DNA of 64,000 nucleotides from Rhabditoides inermis (Eukaryota > Nematoda > Chromadorea > Rhabditida > Rhabditidae), in contig CAWZYM010000331.1 in NCBI GenBank assembly GCA_963966185.1, positions 487,501-551,500 of the forward strand, in the 5' to 3' direction. The notes under the pieces are model-generated. The model made no database searches. It saw only the letters and a list, made by a program, of their open reading frames with translations, and was not told the origin of the DNA. Position 1 is the first letter of the stretch. Each line of letters opens with the position of its first letter. Below are positions 11,651 through 22,541 of this stretch, in pieces. The position numbers were made by a program, and so were the translations under genes.

Positions 11651-12028
11651 ATTCTCTTTCGAAAAGTACGTAAGTAAAGAGAAGAGGTTTGTCTGGATCT
11701 GATTCAACAAAAGCACATGCATAAAATCTCTTTGCAGCTGACTAAAATATCAAAACAAACCTGCTCTTTCGAATTTATGAAATTAGAACATAAATAATGT
11801 GCATTATAATAATTTATTTATAGTGAATTGTAATGAAAAATTGGCCTATTTCACAGTCACCTTACATTATATATTTTTAATGTTTAAAAACACATTTTAT
11901 AGTGATTCGAAAGAGCAGGTTTGTTTTGATATTTTAGTCAGCTGCAAAGAGATTTTATGCATGTGCTTTTGTTGAATCAGATCCAGACAAACCTCTTCTC
12001 TTTACTCACGTACTTTTCGAAAGAGAAT
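11651..12028. mobile_element. foldback element, diverged relative of the 847-1797 pair
   Basis: Arms of about 120 bases (11651-11773 and 11908-12028) are inverted copies starting ATTCTCTTTCGAAAAGTACG. Positions along the arm align with the 1307-1797 element (AAAAGTAC, CTGATTCAA, AAGC-CATGCAT). The outside right flank (ATGTCCTTTT...TTTCA-AGAAATTTT) is also shared, so the real element extends further right. Confidence 0.75.
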
Positions 12029-12059
12029 GGATGTCCTTTTCTCAAATTTCAAAGAAATT

Positions 12060-13570
12060 TTTTCACATTGGAGAACTACGAAAATAAAACATACATATTA
12101 CAAACTCACTAGTCAGATTGTCATGATTGAAAATACATAGAACTTATACAACACTACTACATCTACATAGTAATTTTCACTGGTTTGAAATTATAAAATA
12201 GTTTCTGTGATTCCCGCTTTTTTGAAACTGATAGATCTTGTGTTACCGAACAATGTTGTGTTATATACGAATGTATCTAAATTAGAAACCTTCGAAATAG
12301 CTTGGTCCAATCGCTCACGCCTCTGCCGGTCGCTCATTGACGCGCGCTACACACATTACAAATTTCTATCTTCTTCCCTTCATCATCTAAGCAGTTCCAT
12401 TACCTAGCAAGTTACTAGCTAGTCGAAATGAAATTCTACTACGAGTAAACTAGCCATTCTTCAGTAGTTATCATGTAATATCTTGAGTGCATGTACCGTT
12501 AAAAGTTTGATTATCAGCAGTTTCAAGTTATACAACCGTCGACCTAGCCAATAAGAGGACCGACCTAAGGCTCTCGAGTACAAATCGCTAGCTGCTTACA
12601 ATTGGTCCATTAATGAATGCAATGAATTTGGATCAGATGACGTCACAGACTTCTGACTAGAGGCTCACGAAAGTTGTGAGAGTGGTCGTCACTCCACCGT
12701 GACTTTTTCTGAGATGAACGACCTTCCGCATGATAGCTGCGCGCACATCCACTGCGCTAGCCACCCCATATTCTCGAAGAAGTTTCATCATGATGTGGAA
12801 TAGCTGAAGTGGTAGGGTGAGGGCGTACTGGTACTAACCAGGCGCGTTCGATCTTCATATCTGCCAGTTTGTTTTGCGAATGTTTTGCGATGTTTGCAAA
12901 TGAATTTGAATGTTGCTTTTGGAATCATTTATGGATGCACATACGTATCATATAAAACAGACTTCATTAGATTCTGAGCCACTGGAACCTCGGCCATGAA
13001 TTGTAATTGCAGAGCCGAGTGCGTTAAACTGATCTTCCTTATTATATTATGTTAATGGTAGTTTTACTGTTAGAATTGGGAAGTTGTGGCACAGAGATCA
13101 AAGCAGCCTCACCCGCACTGCTCTGCTCCTCCCCTATAGAGAGCGCGCAGAGAGCGTGCGCGAGTGAGAGAATCAGAGGTCAGAGAAAGAAAGAGAGTGG
13201 CTGATCGAAAAGCGGGGCATGCTCGGCTGGAAGAAGAGAGAGAGCGCGCAGAGAGCGGATGTGAGAGTGGCTGAGCGAGAGGCGGGGCATGAGCGTTCGG
13301 CCAATCAGATTGCACTGACAGTGGGCCGAGCGACCAATGAGCGCAGAGTGCAGTGGGCGGGGCTTACGTGATGCACACCGTCGTCGTCGTCGTCGTCGTC
13401 GTAAACACGTTTAGTGGCAGAATGAGCGAAAAGTTGTTTTGGATATTTTGGATGCCGCAACCGATATTTATTTCTTGTATCAAACTCATAAGTCTTGTCA
13501 AATGATATTCTAACAAAAAAACACATACTATGGAGTATATCGTATTGGGATAGAGGAAATTGAGTATGCC
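12060..13570. other. intergenic, no gene seen
   Basis: No splice-consistent coding run. A purine-rich GAGAG tract lies at 13130-13290 and a (CGT)n run at about 13379-13402. Confidence 0.5.
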
Positions 13571-13577
13571 TTGGGGG

Positions 13578-13596
13578 TGACGCGCTGCGCGCGTCA
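13578..13596. other. GC-core hairpin (TGACGCGC/GCGCGTCA)
   Basis: An 8-bp stem around TGC. It shares the GCGCTGCGCGC core with the hairpins at 4305 and 6891 but has different, still complementary, outer bases. Confidence 0.55.
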
Positions 13597-13611
13597 AAGA
13601 TCAAGACAAAC

Positions 13612-13632
13612 GGGCGGCGCTGCGCGCCGCCC
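13612..13632. other. GC-core hairpin (GGGCGGCGC/GCGCCGCCC)
   Basis: A 9-bp perfect stem around TGC, directly left of the third 168-bp repeat copy. Same core as the other three hairpins. Confidence 0.55.
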
Positions 13633-13634
13633 TC

Positions 13635-13762
13635 AATATAGCCTGCGCCAGAGCGATAGTTTTCGATCTACCTCGCTTGCAGTTCGAAATACGGTGCCAT
13701 AACCGTCTGCCTCTCTTGTTTAGCGCGGTATTACCGAGAGCTGACTCTCTGTCTTCCTCTGG
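13635..13762. repeat. third, partial copy of the 168-bp repeat
   Basis: Matches 11479-11610 in the same orientation with scattered substitutions, and is truncated at CTTCCTCTGG. Confidence 0.75.
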
Positions 13763-13929
13763 TCCGTGGATGATGATGTTGATTTTAGCTACCATAATCC
13801 TTTATTGTGATTGTGATTGTCATATTCAGCTATAACGATTCCGGATAAACACTTGACTTGACTTGTCTTGAATCCTTTATGCGCAAGCCTGCATGAAGAC
13901 TGACACTGGAAGTATTCCTAGTTCCTAGT

Positions 13930-13950
13930 AAGGAGAGAAGGAGAGGGAGA

Positions 13951-13996
<46 letters not shown>
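13930..13996. repeat. (GA)n microsatellite
   Basis: Long GAGA run immediately upstream of the first C6-like exon. Confidence 0.85.
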
Positions 13997-13998
<2 letters not shown>

Positions 13999-14007
13999 AT
14001 TCTTCAG

Positions 14008-14405
14008 AGCCTTGTCTCGCCTGCTCCACTCTCCCTATGCCCATATCGTGTCTCTACAAGTCTTCGTGTCTCGAGTGCAGCAATACAACGGTTACGTACA
14101 AGGATGTGGACGTACGTGGTTTTGCAAATGTTTTGTCTTGACAAGTTCACAGGACAACGAATGCACGTTTTACAGAGAGAGAGAGACCGAACGCTGGTAT
14201 CTTGTGAAGCATTTCTATTTAAAAAACTGAAAGGACGATATTGATTGACTTTGATTTTAGTTAGTTTCAGTTCATTTCAACTTCCATGATTGCAAGCAGG
14301 CGACCGTTGTCTGTCCGGATACTGCGGAGAAACAGTTCGTGCGAATAAACAAGGCAAACGGGAAATATGTGGAGGTACCGGCGAATGTAGTGTGAGTGTG
14401 AGTCT

Positions 14406-14438
<33 letters not shown>

Positions 14439-14522
14439 GAGAGAGAGATTCAGCGTTCTGCAATGCGACGGAGACATGGGAGTTCGAAGGCGAAGTGGTT
14501 ATGGCTGTGACGTGTTATTCGA
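14008..14522 (+). CDS. C6-like extracellular Cys-rich exons (possibly 5' part of the carbonic-anhydrase-like locus)
   Basis: Three exons fit in phase: 14008-14111 (CLACSTL...CLECSN), 14261-14391 (HDCKQATVVCPDTAEKQ...) and 14446-14522 (CNATETWEFEG...VTCYS). The pattern CNA-x-x-TW followed by V-x-VTC resembles the nematode C6 domain (Pfam family of that name) found in secreted or surface proteins. No start codon or signal peptide was located, so the 5' end is open. The last exon ends in phase 1, and the next acceptor at 14592 continues the frame into carbonic-anhydrase-like sequence, so both parts may be one gene. The acceptor of the third exon lies in a GA repeat and is uncertain. Confidence 0.42.
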
Positions 14523-14591
14523 GTGAATATCCTTCTCCATCTCTCCTCCCCCTCTCTCCCTTCCCCTCCCAATATTTTCCACCACTTTCAG

Positions 14592-15672
14592 TCCCCGGCA
14601 GTGAACAAATGTTACAAATGTCGCCTATCGACATCATGAAGGATCGAGTGATGTGAAAGTGAACACATTTCAAATACATCTGAAAGAAAATCAATAACCA
14701 TTCCAGCTATGACGATACTTTGAAGGCAGAGATGCTCAATATGAACTACGTAGTGGGAGACGCAGAGTACATGAGTGTTGTGAGTGCTGAGAAAAATTGG
14801 AAAAAGGAAAGAACCATTCTTTCACTTTCGGGCAAAAGACGCGCACGGCTTCACTGTTTTGAACGAAGATCCCCTCTTGTCCAGTGAGTGAGGAGAGAGG
14901 AAAGTGAAAAGAAAAGAAACGCTGCAGCTCTGACGGGCTCCCATCTGGACGGTGTCTACCGGTTCAAGAACCTCCACGCGCACTGGGGCAACAAGATCAT
15001 GCAATCCGCCAGCGAACACCTCATCTACGGCGAACAAATGGCCGGCGAGGTGGTTAAACGAGTAGCGATAGCGACACGTATTCCGTTTAGATGCACTTTG
15101 TTCACTACAATCCCCAAATACGCCGATTTCGCAACAGCCGTTGGGAAACCGCGGATGGACTTGCGGTTGTACATAGGAGTGCTATTCGAGGTGAACAAAT
15201 GAGTGTTTTCTTCTTTCATTCCCACAATTTTCAGATCGGCGCTGAAAACGAGGAGTTCAATAAGATAGTGAAAGAAATAGATTTGGTCGAGCCAACTTCA
15301 ACTCCCACTCAAAAAAGGCAAGGAAACTTTGTGAATGTAAAAAAAGGTTTTAGGTGTATGATTCACACAATGTTGATCTGAAGAAGCCTACCTGGTGAGA
15401 AAACTTTTATGACCTTGAAGTTTCACTATTGTTGCAGGGAACAAAGAATATTTCACCTCTCTGACGACCGGACCAAAGACATCCAGACGTGTGTGGCATG
15501 GACAGTACTACGAGACACTATAACTATCAGTCAGGAACAAGTAGGCCGCGAAATTACGTACAATGTTATTTTGTTGTAGATCGACACTCTCTACAAACTG
15601 ACGACCAACAACTTCCGTGAAACGCAAGTGATCACGTCTACATTGCGAGCCTCGTTCGATCCGGATGTATGA
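14592..15672 (+). pseudogene. alpha-carbonic-anhydrase-like gene with apparent frameshifts
   Basis: Exons near 14592-14652, 14707-14783, 14839-14883, 14928-15049, 15091-15190, 15235 onward and to the stop at 15670-15672 follow the alpha-CA fold in order: MSPIDI (family QSPINI), YDDTLK, AHGFTV, LHAHWG (two zinc histidines, H94/H96 equivalents), SEHL-x-G, MHFVHYN (third zinc histidine, H119 equivalent), GLAVV, IGAENE, TSLTT (family SLTTPP), CVAWTVL and NFRETQ. The zinc ligands are intact, so the ancestor could hydrate CO2. The frame breaks between GLAVV and IGVLFE (one extra base near 15171), around 15345-15362, and between TSLTT and CVAWTVL (one base short near 15490). AATAAA follows at 15692. 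Either a young pseudogene or assembly indels. Confidence 0.7.
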
Positions 15673-15936
15673 TGTAGTGATGTAATGCAATAATAAAATC
15701 ATTTAATTCCAAAAGTCATTGAAGAATTTCATCAAATAAATGCAAGAAATCAATTCTACAGTACGTGTCAAATGACTCCGCATGTGTCATATTATTCACT
15801 CTGCGTCTCTGTCTTGATCTCTGCCGGAGTGAGAAAAGCTAGACAATTTTTTAAATCTGATTTTTGTAATTGTTTTGATTTGTTTGTTTTGTTTTCCGTT
15901 GTTTTCAAAATTAATTCTCTTTTCTATCAGGCAGGC

Positions 15937-18606
15937 ATGCCGCCCGGTGGTCGCGGTAAGCGCGCCAAGTCCAAGACCAACGCGGCTGCCAACTTCGACG
16001 ATAAGGTGACATCTTATCCTATGTAATTATTGTTATGTCGATCACATACGTGTTGTTGCAGCCGACAGCTCCGAAACGCGCCCGCCTCGCCAGATCGGAG
16101 AACGGGGGGTGGGGCCGCGGCGAGTCCACCAAGGACAAGGTACGCTTCTGTTTTTTTTCTTTGGATCGAGTTGTTCATAACTCTGGTTTGCAGGCAGTTG
16201 CCGAGGCGGTGGCTGAGTGTCCGCCGGATGTCGACCCCGCTTGCGCCACCCTCGACCGTCTGCCCGGATGCGTCTTCTATCATCACCTCGTCCCGCTACT
16301 CGACTTGCAGGTGAGTACATTGCTTGTTGGCACCACACACCACCACTACGATGCGATTCGCGGTGGTTTGATGAAGTGGTGTGCAGTGCGATATACATAT
16401 ATGTTTATATGTAGTCCTTGTTGTAATTGTGCATCCGTTTAGTCTCGCGCCTTTTTGCGCTGTCTGTCGCATGACATGTGCAAGACTGTGGCGGACAACC
16501 TGCCTCGCCTCGGACCGTCCACTCTCTCCCTTCACGGATCCTATCTCGACAAGGACAAAAAGGTGAGAAGTGAAGGGTGATAGGCGGAAAGTAGCCAATC
16601 ACTTCAGCCCGGCTACCCATATGTGTACATGCGCTACGAAGTGTGCTTCTCGGGTATTCGCGGAGAGGTGATCGTTTCCATTGACGAGCAACGCTTCGAA
16701 CGCCAGTATCCCAAGCTCATTGGTGAGTGGCTGGAAATGTCTACCTAGTGAATGTTGGTTTCAGAAAAGTGGCTGGCTCGTATCGCGGACCGCTACGGCC
16801 ACCTTATCGTCGAGTTCCACTTCAGGGGACAGGTACGTCGAGGCTAAGGCTGTGTAGTAGATATAGTAATAAATCTTTTGTTTTCAAGGTGTATTGAACA
16901 TTTTAATCATGTTCAGGGTGACTTCGACCACCGCACGCACCGCCACATGCGTCTCAGCCAGTTCAGCATCAACCGAGGGCTGCTGAAGATGCTGTCGCGC
17001 CTGCCGAATCTGCGCCGCGTCTCCTCCATCAACGGGAACATCACCAACGACTGCAGGAGTACGTTCTACTCGTTGTAATATCAATGTTTATGTTTTTTTC
17101 TAACTGATTGATAGTAGTATTCCGAAACATATAGTTATACTGTAGAACTTTTTTCAGGTATCACACTCAGACAGAAGCTGGACGTGATATTGGAACATAA
17201 AGATCTGCTGGCAAATGGCCTCACTGTAAGTTCTTTTTTGTGTGTAAATGAGGCGTATGAATATTAAGTGTTTCGTTCTATTTTATAGTGATGAGTCCTT
17301 GGTGCTTGGCACATTCTCTGAGACTCTGTGATCTCGATTATGCGTATGTATACATGTTCATTTGTCCATAAACCTTACTTGAGCTGCCCTTCTACTGCTC
17401 GCGGATGCGGCATCTGGTGCTGATTCCCGGCTGGATCAACGGACTGGTGGGTGTGGTGTGGTGTCGCAAATGTGCTTGACACTGAGCACTCCCATCCCCT
17501 ATGCAAAAAGTGTTTCTCCCAGCGCTTCACCCTGTTGTTGTGTATCGAGTACCATACGCACTTGGCGTATAGTCCGGATATAGCGATTCTGGATAAATGA
17601 TTGATTGTGTTTGAGCACTCTGTGGTGAGCACGCTGCAAGGACGCCGCTTCATGGCTCGAGCGCCGCGAGTCGACCAGGTCACCACCACCATCGCACTCG
17701 ACATGATGTAAGGGGGAACAGATTTATGACTACAACGTAATCAATGGTTATGGACAATGTTTGTAGTTGTGTAGTGTAATTTCATTATTTCATAAGAAAT
17801 GTATACCTTTGCCTTTACCCTTCATTGAATGTGGTCATCTTCAGCAGCTACAACTCTGAGGAGATCGACAAGGTGGTGGCGCTGTGTCCGGTGGTGAACC
17901 TGCGCGTGTCGTGCTCGCGCGCGCGCAACGTCGACCGCGCCATCGCCGCCTTCGCACACGTACAGGTGCGTGTTATTGATTGATAGATTTCGAATCAAAT
18001 ATTTCTGCTGAAATGTGCCGAAATCACTCTCATAAAAGCCTGGGATGGTCTAGATTTTTGTGCCGAATGATTTGAATTGTGCCATTGTTTTCATTCGAGA
18101 TTCGATTCTCTTTCAGTTCAACGTGCTGCTGTTCTCGGAGGTTGTGGTGGATACAGACGCGCACGCGGCTGACATGAAGCAGCTGGTGCAAGGTGAGTCT
18201 GTGTCATGACCTTGATTCTCCTTGTTGACATGGTAATTCACAGTCGAGATTCGCGAATGTAGAAAATGCGTTGTCATCATTCATCATACCAATTTAGTCG
18301 TCATAGTTTTTGTCGAGAGTAAGTTTCTTGAGAGGGGCTACCTGTACATGTGCTACTTTGGTTAACCTCATAATCATTACAGGTCTGAAGTGCCGTCGCG
18401 TGTTGCTGTGCGAGGAAGAGGAGTACGTGCACAACGAGCTGAGCGTGGCGGAGCGTCGGATGTTCGAGCGGGGACAGGCGGCGGCGGGAGTGCGCGCGGC
18501 GGTCGACAAGATGCGCGCCAAGCGACGACAGCGATTCCATAGACTGGCGAGCGAGACGGGCGCGTGTGTTGTCGACCCCGACAGCGAGTGGTGGAAGGAG
18601 GAGTAG
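15937..18606 (+). CDS. LRR/F-box-like protein A, about 450 aa, 13 exons
   Basis: The ATG at 15937 is just after a splice acceptor (TATCAG|GCAGGC). Exons: 15937-16005, 16062-16139, 16194-16310, 16443-16562, 16608-16722, 16765-16832, 16917-about 17058, 17158-17225, 17384-17446, 17614-17707, 17848-17965, 18117-18192 and 18383-18606. The N-terminus is basic and Gly-rich (MPPGGRGKRAK). The middle has a CVFYHHLVPLLDL segment and several Leu-rich 20-25-residue stretches (LSRLPNLRRV, VVALCPVVNLRV) like an F-box/LRR scaffold. The C-terminus is charged and ends DPDSEWWKEE. Gene B is a paralog exon for exon. I do not recognise the family; the LRR-like reading comes from leucine spacing only. The boundary at the end of exon 7 is unsure (no clear GT). 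Confidence 0.7.
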
Positions 18607-18835
18607 AGAGGAAGAGAGGAATGCTCTTGTTTCTTCTCCCCTACGTGTTTTTGTTGAAACGTGTAAGAGATGGAATGTTCACGTGTCCTCGCCTCGTTCA
18701 TGTTGAAACGTGTACGGTTCATGTTTTACTCTTTGTTTTACCTCACTCGGTGCCCAGTGTTTATGATGTTAATAAGATTTTTCAAAGGTTATACGAATTC
18801 ATAAAGTTGTTTTATACGTGACTGCACGGATTTTG

Positions 18836-18876
18836 AGTTGTGTGGTATCGATTAGTCGATTCGTCTCGCCTATGTG
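18836..18876 (+). promoter_or_regulatory. shared upstream element of LRR-like genes B and C (copy 1)
   Basis: TTGTGTGGTATCG...GATTCG...CCTATGTGAG, 80-120 bases before the gene B ATG. The same words in the same order occur before gene C at 21956-21995. A promoter role is inferred from position and conservation only. Confidence 0.35.
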
Positions 18877-18954
18877 AGTATCTATCAAGAATTGCCGATA
18901 GTTCACTTGAATGCTTCTCATACATCTTCACTATCAGAATCTGATTAGGCCGGC

Positions 18955-20948
18955 ATGACGTCAGGTGGGCGCGGCAAGCGCACGAAATGCAAGACCGCCC
19001 CCGCAACCAATGTCGACGAAAAAGTGAGTGGTTGCTGTTTATTTTCAATGTACTGTCATTGTTACAGCCCACTGCGAAGCGCGCTCGTCTAGCGAGATGT
19101 GACGGCGGCGGATGGGGCCGCGCCGGATCCAGCCAACAGAAGGTATGTTGATTAGAATCAAACTGGTACTTACCTTGTTTCCTAGGCGGTGGCAGCGATA
19201 GACTCGCCATGTGCTGTCGATGCTGGCTGCTGCCTCGACCGTCTGCCCGGATGCGTCTTCTATCATCACCTCGTCCCGCTACTCGACCTGCAGGTACTAC
19301 TTCTACGTTACATACTTGTTTGTTAAAGGGAGTGTACACTCTGAATTTCGAAGTTGAGTTAGCACCGGGATGTGAACGTATGTTGAAAATGATGTGCTTT
19401 TGTCAATACAACTATGTGTCGGACATACCTATAAGTCGGTGAAAATTTCTGTTGAACATTGAAAATTGGCACCAATTTCTGCATTTTGATACATTTTGCG
19501 CTCAATTTTCATCAACTTGCAGACATTTTCAGCAAATAGTTGTATTGACAAAACTGAGTTGTTTTCATCATATTTTCACATCCCGGTGCTAACTCAAATT
19601 CGGAATTCGGAGACTTCCTTTACACTTCCTTTAAAACTTGTTAAAACATTGTTTGTTTGTTGTTTGTTACTTGTCTGTTGTTTGTTCGTCTTAGTTGATT
19701 GTATGCATGTGTCCAGTCTCGCATCTCGCTTCGCTCTCTGTCGCATGACATGTGCAAGACAGTGGAGGACAACATGCCGCCACTGGGACCGTCCACCCTC
19801 TACTTCCACGGATCCTATCTCGACAAGGACAAAAAGGTGAGGGGGGAGGGAGGGAGAGAGAGAGAGAGAGAGAGAGATGTTGCAGCCCGGCTACCCGTAT
19901 GCGTACATGCGCTACGAGGTGTGCTTCTCGGGCATTCGCGGTGAGGCGATCGTCTCCATTGACGAGCAGCGTTTTGAACACGAGTATCCGAGGCTAATCG
20001 GTGAGTTCCCGATAAGCTGCTCTCCGCTCTTCTCTCTCTCTCTCTCGTTCAATGTTGCCTTGTAGAGACGTGGCTGCAGCGTATCGTCGATCGCTACGGT
20101 GACTACATTGTCGAGTTCGACTTCAAGGGACAGGTACGCATAGGACATTTTGAACTCGCGAGTTATAGTTTGTTTTGTTGTGGTTACTTGTTGCATTTGG
20201 GTTTCGCATTTCGATAGAGGAGAGAGAGAGAGAGAGAGAGAGAAAGAGGAGCGAGAGAGCGAGAGAGAGAGAGAGATTGCTGATTCGATTTCTCGCTCGC
20301 TTGCAGGGCGACTGGGACCAGCGCACGCACCGCAGCCTGCGTCTCTCGTACTTCAAGGTGACCCGCCGGCTGATGGAGAAGCTGTCGCGCCTGGCGAACC
20401 TGCGCCGTCTCGTCGTCTCCAATGACATCATCGCCAACCACATACACAACTTGCGTCAGTCGCTCCATCCTCTTCCCATGTTCACATGACTCACCGTTCA
20501 TACACAACGCGGGGTAACTTGACGCGCTATATAGCTACCAAATGTGATACAACATTATTGTTTCCCCTTCTCCGTGTATTAAAGTAGTGATACTTTTTAT
20601 CGTTATTTTCAGACGCACTGGGGCTCCATCAGAAGCTGGATGTGATTGTTCGGTCGGAATCTTGCCGCGGACAGACGGTCAGTATTTTGCGTTTGTACGT
20701 CTAGTTTTACTGTCGTTTTCCAAGAACAATTTTTAACGGAATGTATTCACGATTCACTTTAATATTATAATTGTGAAATTGTGTTAAGATTCCCTTCTAC
20801 TGTACCAAGATTCGTCATCTGGTGGTTCATTCCGAGCACTACAATGGAATCGTGAGTGTTAAAGAGGGAGAGAGGGAAAAGAGCAGAAAGAGAGAGAGAA
20901 TCCATGAAGTTTTTGTTTATTCTCTCGGCTCTCTCTACGTTTGTGTCT

Positions 20949-20995
<47 letters not shown>

Positions 20996-21859
20996 ATGCG
21001 GGTTGAGCACTCGCTGGCCAGTTTGTTGATGGGCCGTCGCGAGATCCTGGGCGAGCGGAGCGTCGACTCTGCCACCACTTCGATCACCGCCGACATGTTG
21101 TGCGTGGAAGTGGTAGGGGGGCATTTCGAACATGTTATCAATTCGCTGATCACAGTCCAGTCCACAAACGTTGATTGTCTGTTGTTTGTGTGAAGGGCAC
21201 GTCTTCATCATATCCTCAATCTCTGAAGGCTGTGGTTTAGAATTATGAGATGCGCCTATAGTCATGACGTCAAATCGAATTAAGAATGGAAGAAGTGGTA
21301 GTAGTAGTGGTAGCGATAACAACGTCGACGACGATAGAGTGTTTGCTTGTGCAGCAGGTGGTGTCGCGAGCCGCTGGACACTGCGGTGGCGCTGTGTCCG
21401 GTGCTGAACCTGCGAGTCGTGTGCCTGCGCACACGCGACTTTGCCTCCACCATCCTCTACTCGGCACACATTCAGGTAGTCTGGCCCAGTATCGTCTACC
21501 TCATCGATTGATTCCAGTTCAACATTCTGCTCTTCTCCAATATCATCCTCGAACGCGACGACGACGTAGACGTCATCAAGCAGCTGGTGCAAAGTAACGA
21601 TCAGCTAATCGATGATTGATTGATTGGGCGGTGTTGAGCGATGCGTTGTCGGCGCGTGTTGCTGTGGGAGGAGCAGGACTACGCGGCGAGCGAGACCCGG
21701 CTGGCCGAGTACCGCATGGAGCGGGAGCACCCGCCAACCGCCGTCGCCTCCTCTGTGGCGGTCCTGCGACGCCAGAGAAGCAAGCGGTTCGAGAGACTGG
21801 TGCGCGAGACGGGAGCTCGCGTCGTCGACCCCGACAGCGAGTGGTGGAGGGAGGAGTAG
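18955..21859 (+). CDS. LRR/F-box-like protein B, paralog of A, 13 exons
   Basis: Exon 1 is 18955-19023 (MTSGGRGKRTK). Each later exon matches gene A in order: PTAKRARLAR, CVFYHHLVPLLDLQ, SHDMCKTVEDN, PGYPYAYMRYEVCFSG, ETWLQRI, GDWDQRTHR, ALGLHQKLDV, IPFYCTKIRHLV, HSLASLLMGRRE, CREPLDTAVALCP, FNILLFSNI and the terminal exon to 21857-21859 (TAG). The C-terminus is DPDSEWWREE as in A. AATAAA is at 21922-21927. Intron 3 holds a TIR element, and introns 4, 6 and 9 hold (GA)n or (CT)n runs. Substitutions between A and B are spread over all exons while length and splice phases are kept, which suggests both are or were under coding constraint. Confidence 0.7.
19326..19632. mobile_element. TIR (MITE-like) element in intron 3 of LRR-like gene B
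   Basis: AAGGGAGTGTACAC...GAGTTAGCACCGGGATGTGAA on the left is inverted on the right as TTCACATCCCGGTGCTAACTC...TTCCTTT. TIRs are about 50 bases and imperfect. No ORF. The intron is correspondingly much longer than its counterpart in gene A. Confidence 0.65.
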
Positions 21860-21955
21860 AGAGTGAATATGTTTTGAATGTTGTTGTTATTATTAGATGT
21901 TTACGCTTTACTTGTTATAGTAATAAAGACGTTTTTTCATGTTTTTAAGCAATTG

Positions 21956-21995
21956 TTGTTTTGTGGTATCGCTCATTGATTCGCCTTATGTGATG
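21956..21995 (+). promoter_or_regulatory. shared upstream element of LRR-like genes B and C (copy 2)
   Basis: TTGTTTTGTGGTATCG...GATTCGCCTTATGTGATG, 60-100 bases before the gene C ATG. See 18836-18876. Confidence 0.35.
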
Positions 21996-22053
21996 GGGGA
22001 TCTTTGTGGAAGAGTGAGAGGCAGAGGTTATGCTAGTGTACAGGGGTGCAGGC

Positions 22054-22217
22054 ATGCCGAGCCGTGGTCGTAGACTCACGGCGGAAACAGATGAGGTGAG
22101 GCTTGTGTCAGATAATGTGAAGACAGTTTGGTAGAAGCTGGCTTTCAGCCGGCACCGAAACGTGGCCGACTCGCGCGCTGCTCCGGCTGCGGTCAATGCT
22201 CGCGAGACGATCACAAG
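22054..22217 (+). pseudogene. LRR-like gene C, first two exons only
   Basis: Exon 1 is 22054-22095 (MPSRGRRLTAETDE) and exon 2 is 22149-22217 (PAPKRGRLARC...), with the same start context (GCAGGCATGCCG) and phase as gene A. A donor GTTCG follows, but no third exon is found. Instead the sequence enters the segmental array near 22396. Terminal exons of this family occur inside the array (26717 onward), so gene C was probably split by it. Confidence 0.65.
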
Positions 22218-22379
22218 GTTCGTTATACTTTATACGGTTGATTAATGTGATAAAACAACAATAATGAACAAACAGAAAAACCAATACAATCTAAGCGAAA
22301 GCTTACAACGAAACATTATTTCACATATAACATATGTCTTGTGATGAGTTCAAAAACGGTTCGCGATTCCGCTTCCGTA

Positions 22380-22541
22380 TTATGAAACTGTCTCTTTAAC
22401 GAATGCTTTTGCGTCAGAAACTGTTTGGTCAATGGCTTCTTTGACTTTTTCTGTTCCGCGTTCTATGAGACATGAAATGTCCCAAAAGGAGCATCCCTGA
22501 ACAAAGACACAAAATGCAAGAAAGAGTATTATTGGTTTCAT
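22380..22541 (-). pseudogene. truncated 5' copy of the 915-aa secreted protein gene
   Basis: It starts MKPIILFLAFC and keeps the signal peptide and the CSFWDISC motif through AKAFV, then runs into unrelated sequence and stops after 53 codons. It is the left end of the segmental array; its TATA box (complement of 22597-22604) is intact, so a short secreted peptide could still be made. Confidence 0.65.
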
